A DNA stretch of 64,000 bases, taken from positions 1,984,001-2,048,000 of the forward strand of contig NADL03000657.1 of assembly GCA_002205965.3 (NCBI GenBank), in the 5' to 3' direction. Below are positions 30,941-40,779 of this stretch, in pieces. The DNA is from Kappaphycus alvarezii (lineage: Eukaryota > Rhodophyta > Florideophyceae > Gigartinales > Solieriaceae). The translations under genes were made by a program, and so were the position numbers. Every line of letters begins with the position of its first letter. The first letter of the stretch is position 1. Below the pieces are notes generated by a model. That model ran no database searches. It had not been told where the DNA came from and was given only the letters and a program-made list of their open reading frames with translations.

Positions 30941-32000
30941 CCTTATTTGTCAAAATCATCCATTTTCTACGATGACCTGCGGTCTGTGATGCTGCGTCGC
31001 TACTTCGGAGTTCCCGCCTTCGATGAAAGGGGAAAGATTTGGGTGTTTTACTCTCGGAAGATATATCCGATCTATCATGAAAGTGCCCCGCTCCTTTGCG
31101 GGAAATGCAATACTCCTATGGACCACCTCGGCGACCATGTCGCTGACCTGTGCAACAAAGCTCTCTGTTACAATAACTGCTACGAAGCAGGGGCAAAATT
31201 GCTCGGCGAAAACCTATGCAGTGCCGCTCGAGCCGGCGTTCACCACGAAGTCCCTTGCTTACCTCCCGAACTGGACGCCCGATCTGCCGACATCCTCGTT
31301 CACTCAAGTTCCTCTCGGGAAAACCCCACCCCTTCTCTCCCAGATGCTTGCGACATGACAGTATCCTCACCTTTCCAACAGTGCTTCCTTTCCAAGGGAA
31401 CCCGGGAAGCGCGCGCTGCCGCAAATGCTGTGCGGAACGACGGAAGCTGATGTACTTTGCGACCAAATCACCGCTATTCCTGGCCAAGCTTCACTTCGAC
31501 GCCCACAACTCAGATGGCAGTTTGTCCCGCTATCCTTTGACTCCATAGGATGCCCGTTAGTGACCACATCTAAAGTGATCGACGAATATTCGGCTGTCGT
31601 CGTGGCGGGATACGGAGCACTACGGCAAAGGTGTCATTTACGCATCATCAGAAGCTGGGCCGTGTCGTTTCGTCCACGTGTGCAGCTTCAGCGATTGGTC
31701 GTAGTCCACAAAACGCAGATGCTTGCCTTCCCCTTCAAAGGTATCGTCGACACTGGCATGACGCCATTCGTAACACAATCTCCTATCACCTTTTCCGAAC
31801 CGCTGGTTCAGGCATCCAGCTCGAGGTTCCTGACCTCATCCATGGTTCCGAACTTCGGCCCAAGAATGTCCTTGAACATCCTCCTGCTTCCCCCACTGAC
31901 CCCGTGAGAAACCCTTCGCATGTGAGGTTGTCATTACATCGCCGTTTACGTTGTCGGCCGCCGCAAATGCGACGCGAGTCGCTGGAGGTGCCGCTGCCCA
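30917..32000 (+). mobile_element. LINE-like fragment (copy C, third family): Cys/His linker and nuclease-like domain
   Basis: The frame 30917-31450 contains CGKCNTPMDHLGDHVADLC (Cys/His linker), RSADILVHSS and DACDMTVSSPFQQC. The frame 31425-31907 continues with LRWQFVPLSFDSIG, and SSTCAASAIGRSPQNA follows in a third frame. The PADILV...DVTV...FVPL..DS.G series is typical of the C-terminal nuclease-like domain of non-LTR elements in algae and oomycetes (family knowledge). The RT is missing. A second copy of the last block occurs at 37078-37295. Confidence 0.7.
31030..31076 (-). mobile_element. 47-bp LINE 3'-tail insertion with 7-bp target-site duplication
   Basis: Antisense unit (GGGAAAGATTTGGGTGTTTT ... 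ATATATCCGATCTATC) flanked by exact ATGAAAG at 31023-31029 and 31077-31083. Insertion plus duplication adds 54 bp, so the host LINE reading frame stays open across it. Confidence 0.8.
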
Positions 32001-33990
32001 AGGATATCGCCGGAAGATTCAGAAGTTATAACACGAGATGTCAAGGCGAATGGTCTCCCCTTCAATGGACCCGTCCATCGATACAAGCGACCTTGAATTT
32101 CAGTTTCAGCCCTTTCGTGTGTGCACAAAATATAATTTTGAATGATTTGCAGCCCATGGACGTGATATTTCTTCATGGTAGTGCTGTCCTACGGAAATCG
32201 CTCTGTTTCTACATTATCGCGTGTCACGCTCCACCTCTTTTGCTCCTTATTGCCCCTCTTTTCAGTTTCTAACTACTCTGGCCCAGCTCTACCATATTTC
32301 TACGCTACAATACCACAGGCCACGTTCTTTTTCTGCTGAACAGCATATATACTCATCCTGTCACATGATTTTGGTTAGCCGTCCTACCACGAAGCACCCC
32401 TTTCGACATCTTTCTACCCTTGCAATTCCCATTCCTACGTTCCCATCATGCCATGTTCTCGCCGCTTTTCCAATAAGGGCTTCTCTTCAGCCGCATCTTC
32501 GGCCACTCGACGTTTCTCCCGCCAAGGATGTCGCGCCCGTGGGCACTCCTCCATCTTTGTAATCTATTTTGCGTGCCTCTCCGGCCGTCACAGTTTATTA
32601 TCAAACCAAAGGTAGGAATGGTTGTCAAATTTGTTGCAGCAAATAAATTGAGAAAAAACATAGCCAAGGCGGAAGAAGTATCTGATGAACAAAGGAAGAA
32701 AATAAGTCTGGACTTTGGGCCCTCTATCTCTAATTTGGATTTGTAGGAGGCAGTAGAAGCATTTGAGGATGAGGATGAGTAGTAATTGCATGCACTGCTG
32801 TCATTTGAGGAATTTGTGGCTGGGGAACAAATGTTCACCATCGAATACGCCAGTAAAAATTATGATTGGTCAGAGCCACCGTGCACTCTGTTAAAAATTT
32901 GTGATGAGTGCTTTGAATGACGCATTCGTAAGACTAAAAACACCTTGGAGATACGGAAAGTGCAAGTAAGTAGTAATTATTGAGTTATTGATAGTACTTT
33001 CATCATACGAATCATAGATTCAAAGGATCGATCGATAAGAAGTGCTTGCTAAAATCCTATTTAAGTGAGTAAAGTTGCACGTCTAAAGGGAGGTAGCAAG
33101 TGAAGTATTGAAATATATCCTTTTTCCAAGTTGGGCCAACTCAGAACTTGGTAGCACCCTTTCACTTTTCTGTTTCTCCCTTCGTGCCCCACTAGTCCCC
33201 CTTTTTATTTTACCTTTACCCATTCCTGTTCTACACCTTCTACTCAACCCCCCACATTTTCATCGTGTGCAACGATTCTCTACCCGGCAGAGCTCTTGAT
33301 TTTAACTTAACACTTTGTTTGATTTTTCCGTTCTTCTGCTATCAACTCCCTCGCTTTTGACTCGCTAGGAGCTGCATGCTCTGCTTCCGTCCATTTCATT
33401 GAACATTTTATCGACCGGGCTGCGAAAAAATGTCACATCTCTCCCACTATCTTCCGCATACACCTATATCAACGCTTAAGCTGCATCATACAGTATGGTC
33501 GTCGTTAGCGATGGCCATCAACTCGCGCGCTCTACTGTACGTGGCCGATGTGGATTATCTGATCAGATCCTAATCTTAATCGGCGGTCAGGCACTGCACA
33601 ATCGAAATGTCAGATGAATAAAAATTATCATTCAGTCAATTTGAGTGGCCCCGTACGCTGCACCTCCCTAGTCTGTTGATAAAGCACACAAAGTATCTAT
33701 TTTCTTAAATATTGAATTCAGTTTTCTTTCTGTGTCAGACGTATGTTACACGTTTTGTACGTGTGCAAAGCTTTGAATCGTGCACTTAATTTCTTCGCAA
33801 TACACCAGGAAATGACATTAATTTCCAAATACTTGAAAATCATGACTACCTATGCGCTAAATCAAATTATATTCCTTTTTTATAGATTTTATTTTCACTT
33901 TGGTATCCATATCAAGCCACAAATCGCTATATTCCGTTTCTAAATCATCTCAAAATTTCTTTTTCCATTTCGATATTGAAGCAGTATAGA
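32001..33990. other. No supported gene
   Basis: C/T-rich and then AT-rich sequence. Frames of 60-113 codons overlap on both strands without a recognised domain. A lysine-rich frame near 32528-32746 (KPKVGMVVKFVAANKLRKN) is the only one with protein-like composition, and I cannot place it. Confidence 0.5.
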
Positions 33991-33991
33991 G

Positions 33992-35240
33992 ATGGAGGTA
34001 GCAATGCAACTGGACAAATTTATCAGAAAATCAACATCTCTCGAGCCAATCATTGGCGCCGTTCTATTTTTACCCTCAGCACATCTTCTGAAGTTGGCGC
34101 GAAATTTCTCGACTCCCAGTCCAACAACCCATCTTCTTGATCCTGCGCAGAGTATTCCCTCCTCTCCCTCCTCTCAAAAAAGATTTATGGAGGCAGCCTC
34201 AAGAATAGAGGAAGCAGGTACGGCTGAAGCCAAAATGCGCCAAAAAAACTGCGAGCGCGGATAAATCTTCCAGCGAGCATAAACTAGGTAGGGGCAAAGC
34301 GTTTACAGAAGATGATATGTTATGCCCCGGGAAGGCATGGGTCAATCAGTCATCAAAAGGCTGTAATCAGAACGAGAAAACAATGTGAGCAGGTATTGAG
34401 GACATTGGCCGGCAAAAGCTTATGATGAAGCGGACTGCGGGATCGCTTCGCAGTACATGGCATCGCGCGGCCCTAGAGGTTCAAAATTTTATTGCTGCTA
34501 GACGTAAAGTTAGGATTATGAAGATATATTTAGCAAACGACGAGTTGCTTTAGGAAGTGGTGCAAGAGCAATACCGGAAAAAAGCCGGAAAAAGGAAAAG
34601 ACAGCAACTGGATCTATGCACCACTTTTAAGTGGACATGAACCGCTGATTTTCCTAGTCAGCACGAAAAGTTCCTTAAAGAAACCTTCAAGCGTAATGGA
34701 AATGCAGGAAGCAGTAAAGGAGCATCATCTGAGCGAAATGGGGAACAGAGCCATACAGCATCATAAAAGCGAGATATACTGAATTTGGTTGGCCAGGTGG
34801 ACGAAGGAAATGGCAAAAGGGATTCTTTTGACGTCCGTAATGCGCTCAACACTGGAGCTCTAGTTTTATTGGGAGAAGAAGAGCAAGAAGTGAGACCAGT
34901 TGGTGTAAAGCACAGGAAGTTACCGGAGAGAGCTAGAAAAAAAGATGACAAATATGATGAGACACTTCGGGGTATTCAACGAAGTCTTGCCGAGGGGAAC
35001 GAAATGTTGAGGGACGAGACACACCGAAAGGATAGAAAAGCCCAGGAAGCTCATGAAATTGCTATTCTGAAACATCTAGACGCAGATTCGCAGGAATATA
35101 AGGAGGGAATTCAGGATATTATGGAAAGAAGGACGGAAAGACGACGCAATCGTCCGTCGGCGTCGAGAAACAGCGTAGAATCCAACGATCAAACATCATG
35201 CGCTTTAATGGAAAATGAAAATTCTGGAGGTGATTTGTAG
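33992..35240 (+). pseudogene. PIF/Harbinger accessory Myb/SANT-like protein, broken
   Basis: Frame pieces run in one direction: 33992-34264, about 34310-34620 and 34785-35240. The middle piece (LCPGKAWVNQSSKGCNQNEK ... RTAGSLRSTWHRAALEVQNF) has the tryptophan pattern of the Myb/NAM-like DNA-binding partner of Harbinger transposons. The last piece is a charged helix-rich tail (DDKYDETLRGIQRSLAEGN ... ERRTERRRNR) as seen at the C-terminus of such partners. Stops at about 34389 and 34552 break it. The neighbouring transposase on the opposite strand supports the call. Confidence 0.55.
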
Positions 35241-35599
35241 GTGTTTCGTTGCCATTGGAAAGTAAAGAGGAGGTTGATACCCCGTTTTCCGTTAGTCTTA
35301 GTTTGTAAACTCATTTGAATCTGTTCTCCCCTTTTTCGCTCTGTCACACTTTGAATCAAGTCATCAAGAAGGGAATGAAATCCAATTGCAGAAGTTAGAA
35401 TACTCTCCCAGATTTGAAAAGTTTCAGCATCGAAGCTACCATCCAACATTGTCATTTCGTTATTGACTATTTCTTTTTCGTCACTTTTCCCCGATTCGCA
35501 CTGCTGCGCACGTGTACATCCTTACTCATAAAGCTCCGTGACGAGATTTTTCACAATACTATCCTCGTCGTAGTCGTCTTGAAATTGGCCTTCTTGATT

Positions 35600-36690
35600 C
35601 AGACTAACTAACATGTTGTGTAGAATAATACATGTCTCGCTTACAGCTAAAACATCCTTCTTAAACCAAATATAGGACTCCTTTCGCATTATGTAGAATC
35701 GTGACTAGAGAACCCCGTATGCTCTTTCGATGTCCTTCCGGAAAGCTTCTTGAATTTTTGTTTAAAAATGCTCCCAATCATTTGCAGGTTCATGTATCCA
35801 TCTCACAAATATCGTCTATGACGGTTAAATGCCATCGGCCAAGAAGAAACCTTTTCTTCGACTCTGAGATAGTCGGATCAATTTGTACTCCGTGGAAAAA
35901 TCAATACTGTACGTACCGTTTAGAATGGAGGTAAACAGAGGTGAGTACTCGAGTAATGTACCTTTATTTCTTGTCCCGTATCGTCCCGCGAACCAGTGAT
36001 ACAAATTTAGATCTGTATCACAACAAGCTTCCACAGCGATAGTAGCCAATTTATGCCCCTTCGTTTTATGGTACTGCCCTTTCAATGCGGCGGGGCAATT
36101 CTTCCATGTCAGTTTGCATCCATCTACAACCCCTATGCATCCCTAAAGCCGTCCTCCGCATATCGATCCGATATTTACTGTAGTTCACTAACACTCGGAA
36201 TCCGATTAAGAAAGTTAGGTCTATACCAAACTGTGACACATCTGAATAATTTCTTAAAATTCTTTCGTAGCCTAACTATAGCCATTCTACAAGGGTCATC
36301 CATGTCATAAAACGATCTTATGGTTTCTAACAGGCGAAAACATGCCATTATCTTGACCGCAGTGGGTATGCAATCGTCCAGAAGCGTTTTTACACGCTCC
36401 TGAGATCTGGAGTGATTTAGTTGACAGATTCTCTAGTATTTTTAAAACATTCGGTGGGGAACCTGGAATCGACGTCGAAAACTACGTAACGGGTATACGG
36501 GATGAGAGCGAAGGTAATCTTTCAGCAAAGTGCTCCCTCCTCTCTCAGTATTTCTCGTCCCTGGGCGTCTTCCGCGGCGCTTCTTTGCAATCTCCTTTGC
36601 GCGAGTTGCAATCGTGAGAGTGGCTCCAACAGCTGTCGTGCGGTTGCGTAGAAAAGCGCTCATTGCAGTTTCTTCTTCACTCATTTTCTC
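35600..36690 (-). pseudogene. PIF/Harbinger DDE transposase, broken
   Basis: The minus-strand frame 36684-36442 has the N-terminal block TLLKDYLRSHPVYPLRSFRR then RFQVPHRMF, matching the family's DY.S.NP.Y....FRRRFRM..LF start. The frame 36085-35825 holds KGQYHKTKGHKLATIAVEAC and CDTDLNLYHWFAGRYGT, then EYSPLFTSILNGT and FFLADGI, the nuclease core region (the D in CDTD is one of the expected acidic residues). Frames between are shifted and stopped. It lies tail-to-tail with the Myb/SANT-like partner, the usual two-gene set of these transposons. Confidence 0.75.
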
Positions 36691-37077
36691 TCAATACCTA
36701 CATGCCGATGGCAGTCGACGTGCAGGAGTAAAGAAGAACAGGATGGGCTCGTTTGGATTCAGAATCCCGTACTTTCCCTTCTGATGATTTTCAGATACTT
36801 CAAAAGCGATTCGAAAACGAATGGCAATTACGAAGTATTACTAGAGCTTATACTCCAGCAATAGGTTCTATTACAGAAGAAATGGTATTAATACCTTCGA
36901 TGTCAGCCTTTCAGATGCATATTTCTAAATTTTGTTCCCAAATTTTAGCGCACTGGTAGTCTTGCTCTGAGAGCGAGAAATCTTTATTCATTAGTCTGTC
37001 TTAATTACTTTACCACAGACATATGCAGGTGCAACATGCACAGTCTTGAATACCCCACTGTAACAAACCTAAAACAA

Positions 37078-37323
37078 TTAGGTTTGAATAGGGTGGCTAA
37101 ACTCTGCATGTTGTGGGGCGCGACATAATGCAGACGCCGCACACGTGGACCAAATCGCATAACTAAGCTGCTGATAAAGCCGAGTCTTCACTCCTCCCGC
37201 CGAGCATGCGCTGCGGGTTGCGACAGCGGCCGCGTATTCGTTATCTTGAGTGTACACCGACTGAAAAAATTTCCCAAATTTTTGCCCCTTTAAGAAACCG
37301 ACGGGCCGTATCTTTATTGCCAC
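37078..37323 (-). mobile_element. LINE-like fragment related to copy C
   Basis: The minus-strand frame contains WSTCAASALCRAPQHAEF, matching STCAASAIGRSPQNADA of copy C (31670-31720), with nucleotide identity around GTCCACGTGTGC. Near 37255-37295 a GGGGCAAAAATTTGGGAAAT block resembles the antisense LINE tail, so a small insertion may have occurred here too. Confidence 0.5.
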
Positions 37324-37434
37324 TACTGTACGTTACAGTACTGCACTGTACTGTATTGTTTGTTGCTTCGAGGAAACCCGCTACTGTGCGAAATGAGATT
37401 TGCGAATTCAAAGTAACTCATTTCCTTTAAATCG

Positions 37435-38142
37435 TTAGAGTCGGTTCTGGGCTTGTTGCATTGCTGTCCTGAAATGATGGCGCTGGACTACCCTAGCTAG
37501 GTATGCTTTAAGTATGGACGACTCCTTCAGTAAAGAGTACCGTTCCTGTGCCCAAAACAAAGCGTACACAACGACAATGTCTGCCGTTGTGAAACCTCGG
37601 TGATGAGGCTCACATATATAGTGGACACCTTGATGACCCAAAACATCCTCCAGGGTAGGTATTACTTTTTCAATAAACGATTTCCTGGCCATTTGCGAGG
37701 CCATCGGGAGTCGCCTGTTTTCAGGGAGCAGCTCCTCGTGCAGACGAATCGTCCAAAGCAACGGATCCATTGATGCAACGCCAAACGAGATGAACCTCTG
37801 ATATGCGCTCATACCCAATATGTTGTCCGTTTGCGGCTTGCAGCGGGCCCCAGAGGGAATCTGATCAGTAAGGAAAGTGCAGATTGCAGCACTTTCTGTC
37901 ATGACGGCTTGTTCTTTTGATTGCTTGTCTACGAGAACAAGTGTCGGAACGGCGGACATTTTGTTCATGCTTGTGAACTCAGGTTTGTATTGCACACCCT
38001 CAGTAAGCGCTACCTCGTGAACCGTAATTTTGTCAAGTATGTCCAGTTCCTTGGCTAGCCAGGTAACACGGAAGGAGCGTGAGTATGACATTTGGAACAA
38101 AGATATGTCGTACTTTGAGAGCAGAGTTGAATTTGATGCCAT
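37435..38142 (-). CDS. Glutathione S-transferase-like protein
   Basis: A single uninterrupted frame of 235 residues from the second Met (MASNSTLLSKYDISLFQ); an upstream Met at 38223 would add 27 residues that could be a targeting peptide. N-terminal thioredoxin-like domain: SYSRSFRVTWLAKELDI (helix 1 with the Tyr/Ser region that usually activates glutathione), SAVPTLVLVD (cis-proline VPT before strand 3) and MTESAAICTFLTD (the E-S glutathione-contact pair). C-terminal all-helical domain: FTTADIVVVYALFWAQ carries the T-x-x-D N-cap of the family. Expected role is conjugation of glutathione to electrophiles, or peroxide reduction, in the cytosol. The exact class is not assignable by eye. GTACAGTAC-type words lie just downstream (37324-37352). 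Confidence 0.85.
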   Translation of the reverse strand: MASNSTLLSKYDISLFQMSYSRSFRVTWLAKELDILDKITVHEVALTEGVQYKPEFTSMNKMSAVPTLVLVDKQSKEQAVMTESAAICTFLTDQIPSGARCKPQTDNILGMSAYQRFISFGVASMDPLLWTIRLHEELLPENRRLPMASQMARKSFIEKVIPTLEDVLGHQGVHYICEPHHRGFTTADIVVVYALFWAQERYSLLKESSILKAYLARVVQRHHFRTAMQQAQNRL

Positions 38143-38223
38143 CCTGTACGTGTCACTCAGATAAAGAGACGTTGAATGTAATAGTGGCGACTTCTTGACG
38201 ATTGCGAAAAAGTTGATCGGCAC

Positions 38224-38999
38224 CTTGACAGGAAGAAATCAAGTTGTGAATGAAGTGATGGGTCACGGTTGCGGATGCGAATGGTATGATTGCAATGGCT
38301 ACGCCCAAACTGGAAGCATACGGGTTTAAATTCCGCTCCTTTGGTGAAGTGGAGCTTAAGCATCATGTCGCCTTAAATACGTGAATGGTGGCACTGAGGC
38401 TGCGCCCTGACTTCTATTAACTGCATAATGAGTTCGCAAGTGGGTAACAATGCGCAGGCCGCAGCGAGTCTGGATTTAGTTAGTGGAGAAATGGCTCCAT
38501 CACAAAAGGTTGATGTCTTTCGAAAATGACGAATTTCCAGGCTACACATGGCACGCCTTCTTGAAGGGCCTTGGGGTATGTCAACGTAAGGCACGGATTG
38601 TTTTTCTTTCAAATTTTTATCCGGCCTCGTAGGCCCAGATTACCACATGAATCTCCATGTAAAATATGGCGTACTAGGCAAGAACTGCGCAGTCGCAGTG
38701 CACCGCAAATTACAACTCTCATCTGCATGCCCAACGCTCGTCAAGATAACATTGACCACTTGAGGAAAGCGAGTAATCAAGATCGCAATTAACCAATTTT
38801 GGTGCAAAACCAGAGGGGTTTTCGTGTCAATGCCGATGGTGATTGCGTACAGAACAGCGCAAGAAGAGTTCGCAGCCTGCTGATATAAGCTCGGAAATCT
38901 CTCGTGGATGCTCGGAGAATTGCGAAGGACGCAATGTGCAGCGGACGGCATGTTTCTGCTTCAACTATGGCCAAGATTAACATTCATGTGAGGAGCAGT
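38224..38999. other. Intergenic stretch between two minus-strand genes
   Basis: No supported gene. A plus-strand peptide (VNADGDCVQNSARR, near 38825-38870) faintly resembles the D-G-D/N-C motif of OTU proteases, but a stop follows soon after, so I do not annotate it. The 5' regions of the GST gene should lie here. Confidence 0.4.
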
Positions 39000-39662
39000 C
39001 TAATCGGTGACGAAAAGGGAGCGATAAATCTCCCTCAGCCTCTCTGACCCCAACTTCTGTAACGTTGTCTTGTTGCGGTGCAGGATATTCTGAGTTCGGC
39101 CTTGTTGCACGTACTCATCCACCTGCTCTGCTCTCAGTAAATTGATTACTGGATAAGGGGCACGTTTATCAAAATTAATAGCGTCATGAAGCCCTTCCGC
39201 ATCACCCCACTGATGAATAGGATGAAAACACGCAAGCATGACGCGATCCACCAGCTCTTGATCCATTTCCACAGCCATCTCGATATCAGTGCACACGCGA
39301 TGAAAAGTTAGAAAATCCTCCTGAGCAAACTGCGGTAATACCAGGAGTGTAGTAGATATGTAGCGGGGTGACGAATTGGTAAGCAAGTGAACTTCATCGT
39401 TGACAGCGGATTTGACAGAAGGAGGATCAGAAGCGAGGGAGACATGAAGACGGACAGTGCCTGAGTCGAGAACCTGTTCCGCAAAGGGACAGAGGTTGAG
39501 ACCGCAGACAACGACTCGAGCCCACGCTATGATATGAGCTTTGACTGTTTGTTGGGATGGTGGGATGGAACATTTTGTTGCGTGATAAGGAGGAATCTGG
39601 TTTTGAATAGGCTGGGAAATGAACAGAGGCCGTGCGGCACAAAAGGCACTAAGGATGGGCAT
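39000..39662 (-). CDS. DUF1415-family protein
   Basis: An uninterrupted 220-residue frame. After an N-terminal extension of about 40 residues (possible transit peptide, rich in Ser/Pro/Gln with few acidic residues) comes the family core: VKAHIIAWARVVVCGLNLCP with the invariant NLCPFA, ISTTLLVLPQF, DFLTFHRV, ACFHPIHQWGD and KRAPYPVINLLRAEQVDEY. These match the V.GLNLCPFA, ETTLLV.P, FHP and RSPYP..HLLR blocks known in bacterial and algal DUF1415 proteins. Function of the family is unknown to me. The gene is single-exon and codirectional with the GST-like gene upstream on the map. Confidence 0.85.
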   Translation of the reverse strand: MPILSAFCAARPLFISQPIQNQIPPYHATKCSIPPSQQTVKAHIIAWARVVVCGLNLCPFAEQVLDSGTVRLHVSLASDPPSVKSAVNDEVHLLTNSSPRYISTTLLVLPQFAQEDFLTFHRVCTDIEMAVEMDQELVDRVMLACFHPIHQWGDAEGLHDAINFDKRAPYPVINLLRAEQVDEYVQQGRTQNILHRNKTTLQKLGSERLREIYRSLFVTD

Positions 39663-40770
39663 GTTTCAAGTTCACACTGGATGTGCATTCGTGATTTTTC
39701 TCGGTTGCCCGAAAGAAACTATCGTACAGTACTGTACTTGGACCGCATGACGGCTTCAGGAAATGACCTCACTTTCCAGTTCTTCAACTACCCAAACAAT
39801 TTCCCCGAAGGTATGAAAACAGGACTCTGCAGTACAGTACTGTACGGGTAACATGAAATAAAAGTTCCCCCATCAGTTCGGAAGCGACTCCCCGAACAAC
39901 TACTGCGAGGCTTCAACATTTTGCCGCTCTCAGCACCCGCACCGTGCGACATGTCGTCGGGTGCGGGCGCGCCCACCTCCACTCGTCTAGCCCGTTTCCC
40001 CTTGCAGATCGACATGCCGGGACCGCTGCGCCCTGGCTGCACCGATGTCGTCAATATCCATGTCGACAGTACCGCCACCTCGTGCCCCCGGAGCGCGTTG
40101 GACGAACCGGGAATGGCGCGCAAGGGTGGAGTGGCTTTTCGAACGGTGCTGTAAAGCGGCGCTGCATGGTTTTCGTCAAGGTAGCCCTTCAGCGGTGCAG
40201 CTTGTCGCCGTCACATCCTTTTGCAACGTTCTAAATGGCTGGCGAAGGTGCCTGTTTTTCAAGCTGTGGGGGTCTTGTTCTGCTGGGTATTTTGGGTGGA
40301 ATTTTTGTGGCTCTTCCCTCCGTTGTGTCAGTTGGTCTACCCAGTCCTTCCGGTACCCAAGACTAACAAGTCAGCGCTGAATCCTCCACGTCTACCGAAA
40401 CCCTTTCACACGTTACCAATCGGTGATAAGCAGTCCCTCTCTTCTACGGAAGCCGTCCCTATCACAGTCAACCCCTAAGGCGTCCCTGTGCAGGCGTCAA
40501 CTGGCCGCGCAAGTGAGGTTACAACGAGCACGGGGACAGCCACGGATTTGTCTGTATAGGGTCTATACTTCACCTTACTGGTGATGAAGAGGATGGATAC
40601 GCAGTACTGCAGTAGTGGGCAACAGTTCCTTTTCTTTACGCCAACCCATACCATAACGTCGAAGAAGTCCATCCCTAGAGTACATCCTACAGCCCTGGTT
40701 TCTGGCCTCGTGCGGTGGTGGTCACTGAGACGCAGAGCGGCTTTTGCCACGTCCGACGTGAGAATTGTGA
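39663..40770. other. Intergenic, with a GC-rich island and palindromic words
   Basis: Two TACAGTACTGTAC-type words flank the 5' side of the DUF1415 gene (39724-39741 and 39831-39847). The part 39900-40200 is markedly GC-rich and open in all three plus frames. One frame (WTNREWRARVEWLFERCC) looks protein-like but I cannot assign it. Confidence 0.45.
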
Positions 40771-40779
40771 CCTAGTGTT

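Noticed and set aside
38800-38900. Peptide with NADGDC resembling an OTU protease motif
   Set aside because: A stop follows within about 20 codons and no His or flanking motif is seen.
39900-40500. GC-rich open frames
   Set aside because: All three plus frames are open in places, and none shows a recognisable domain.
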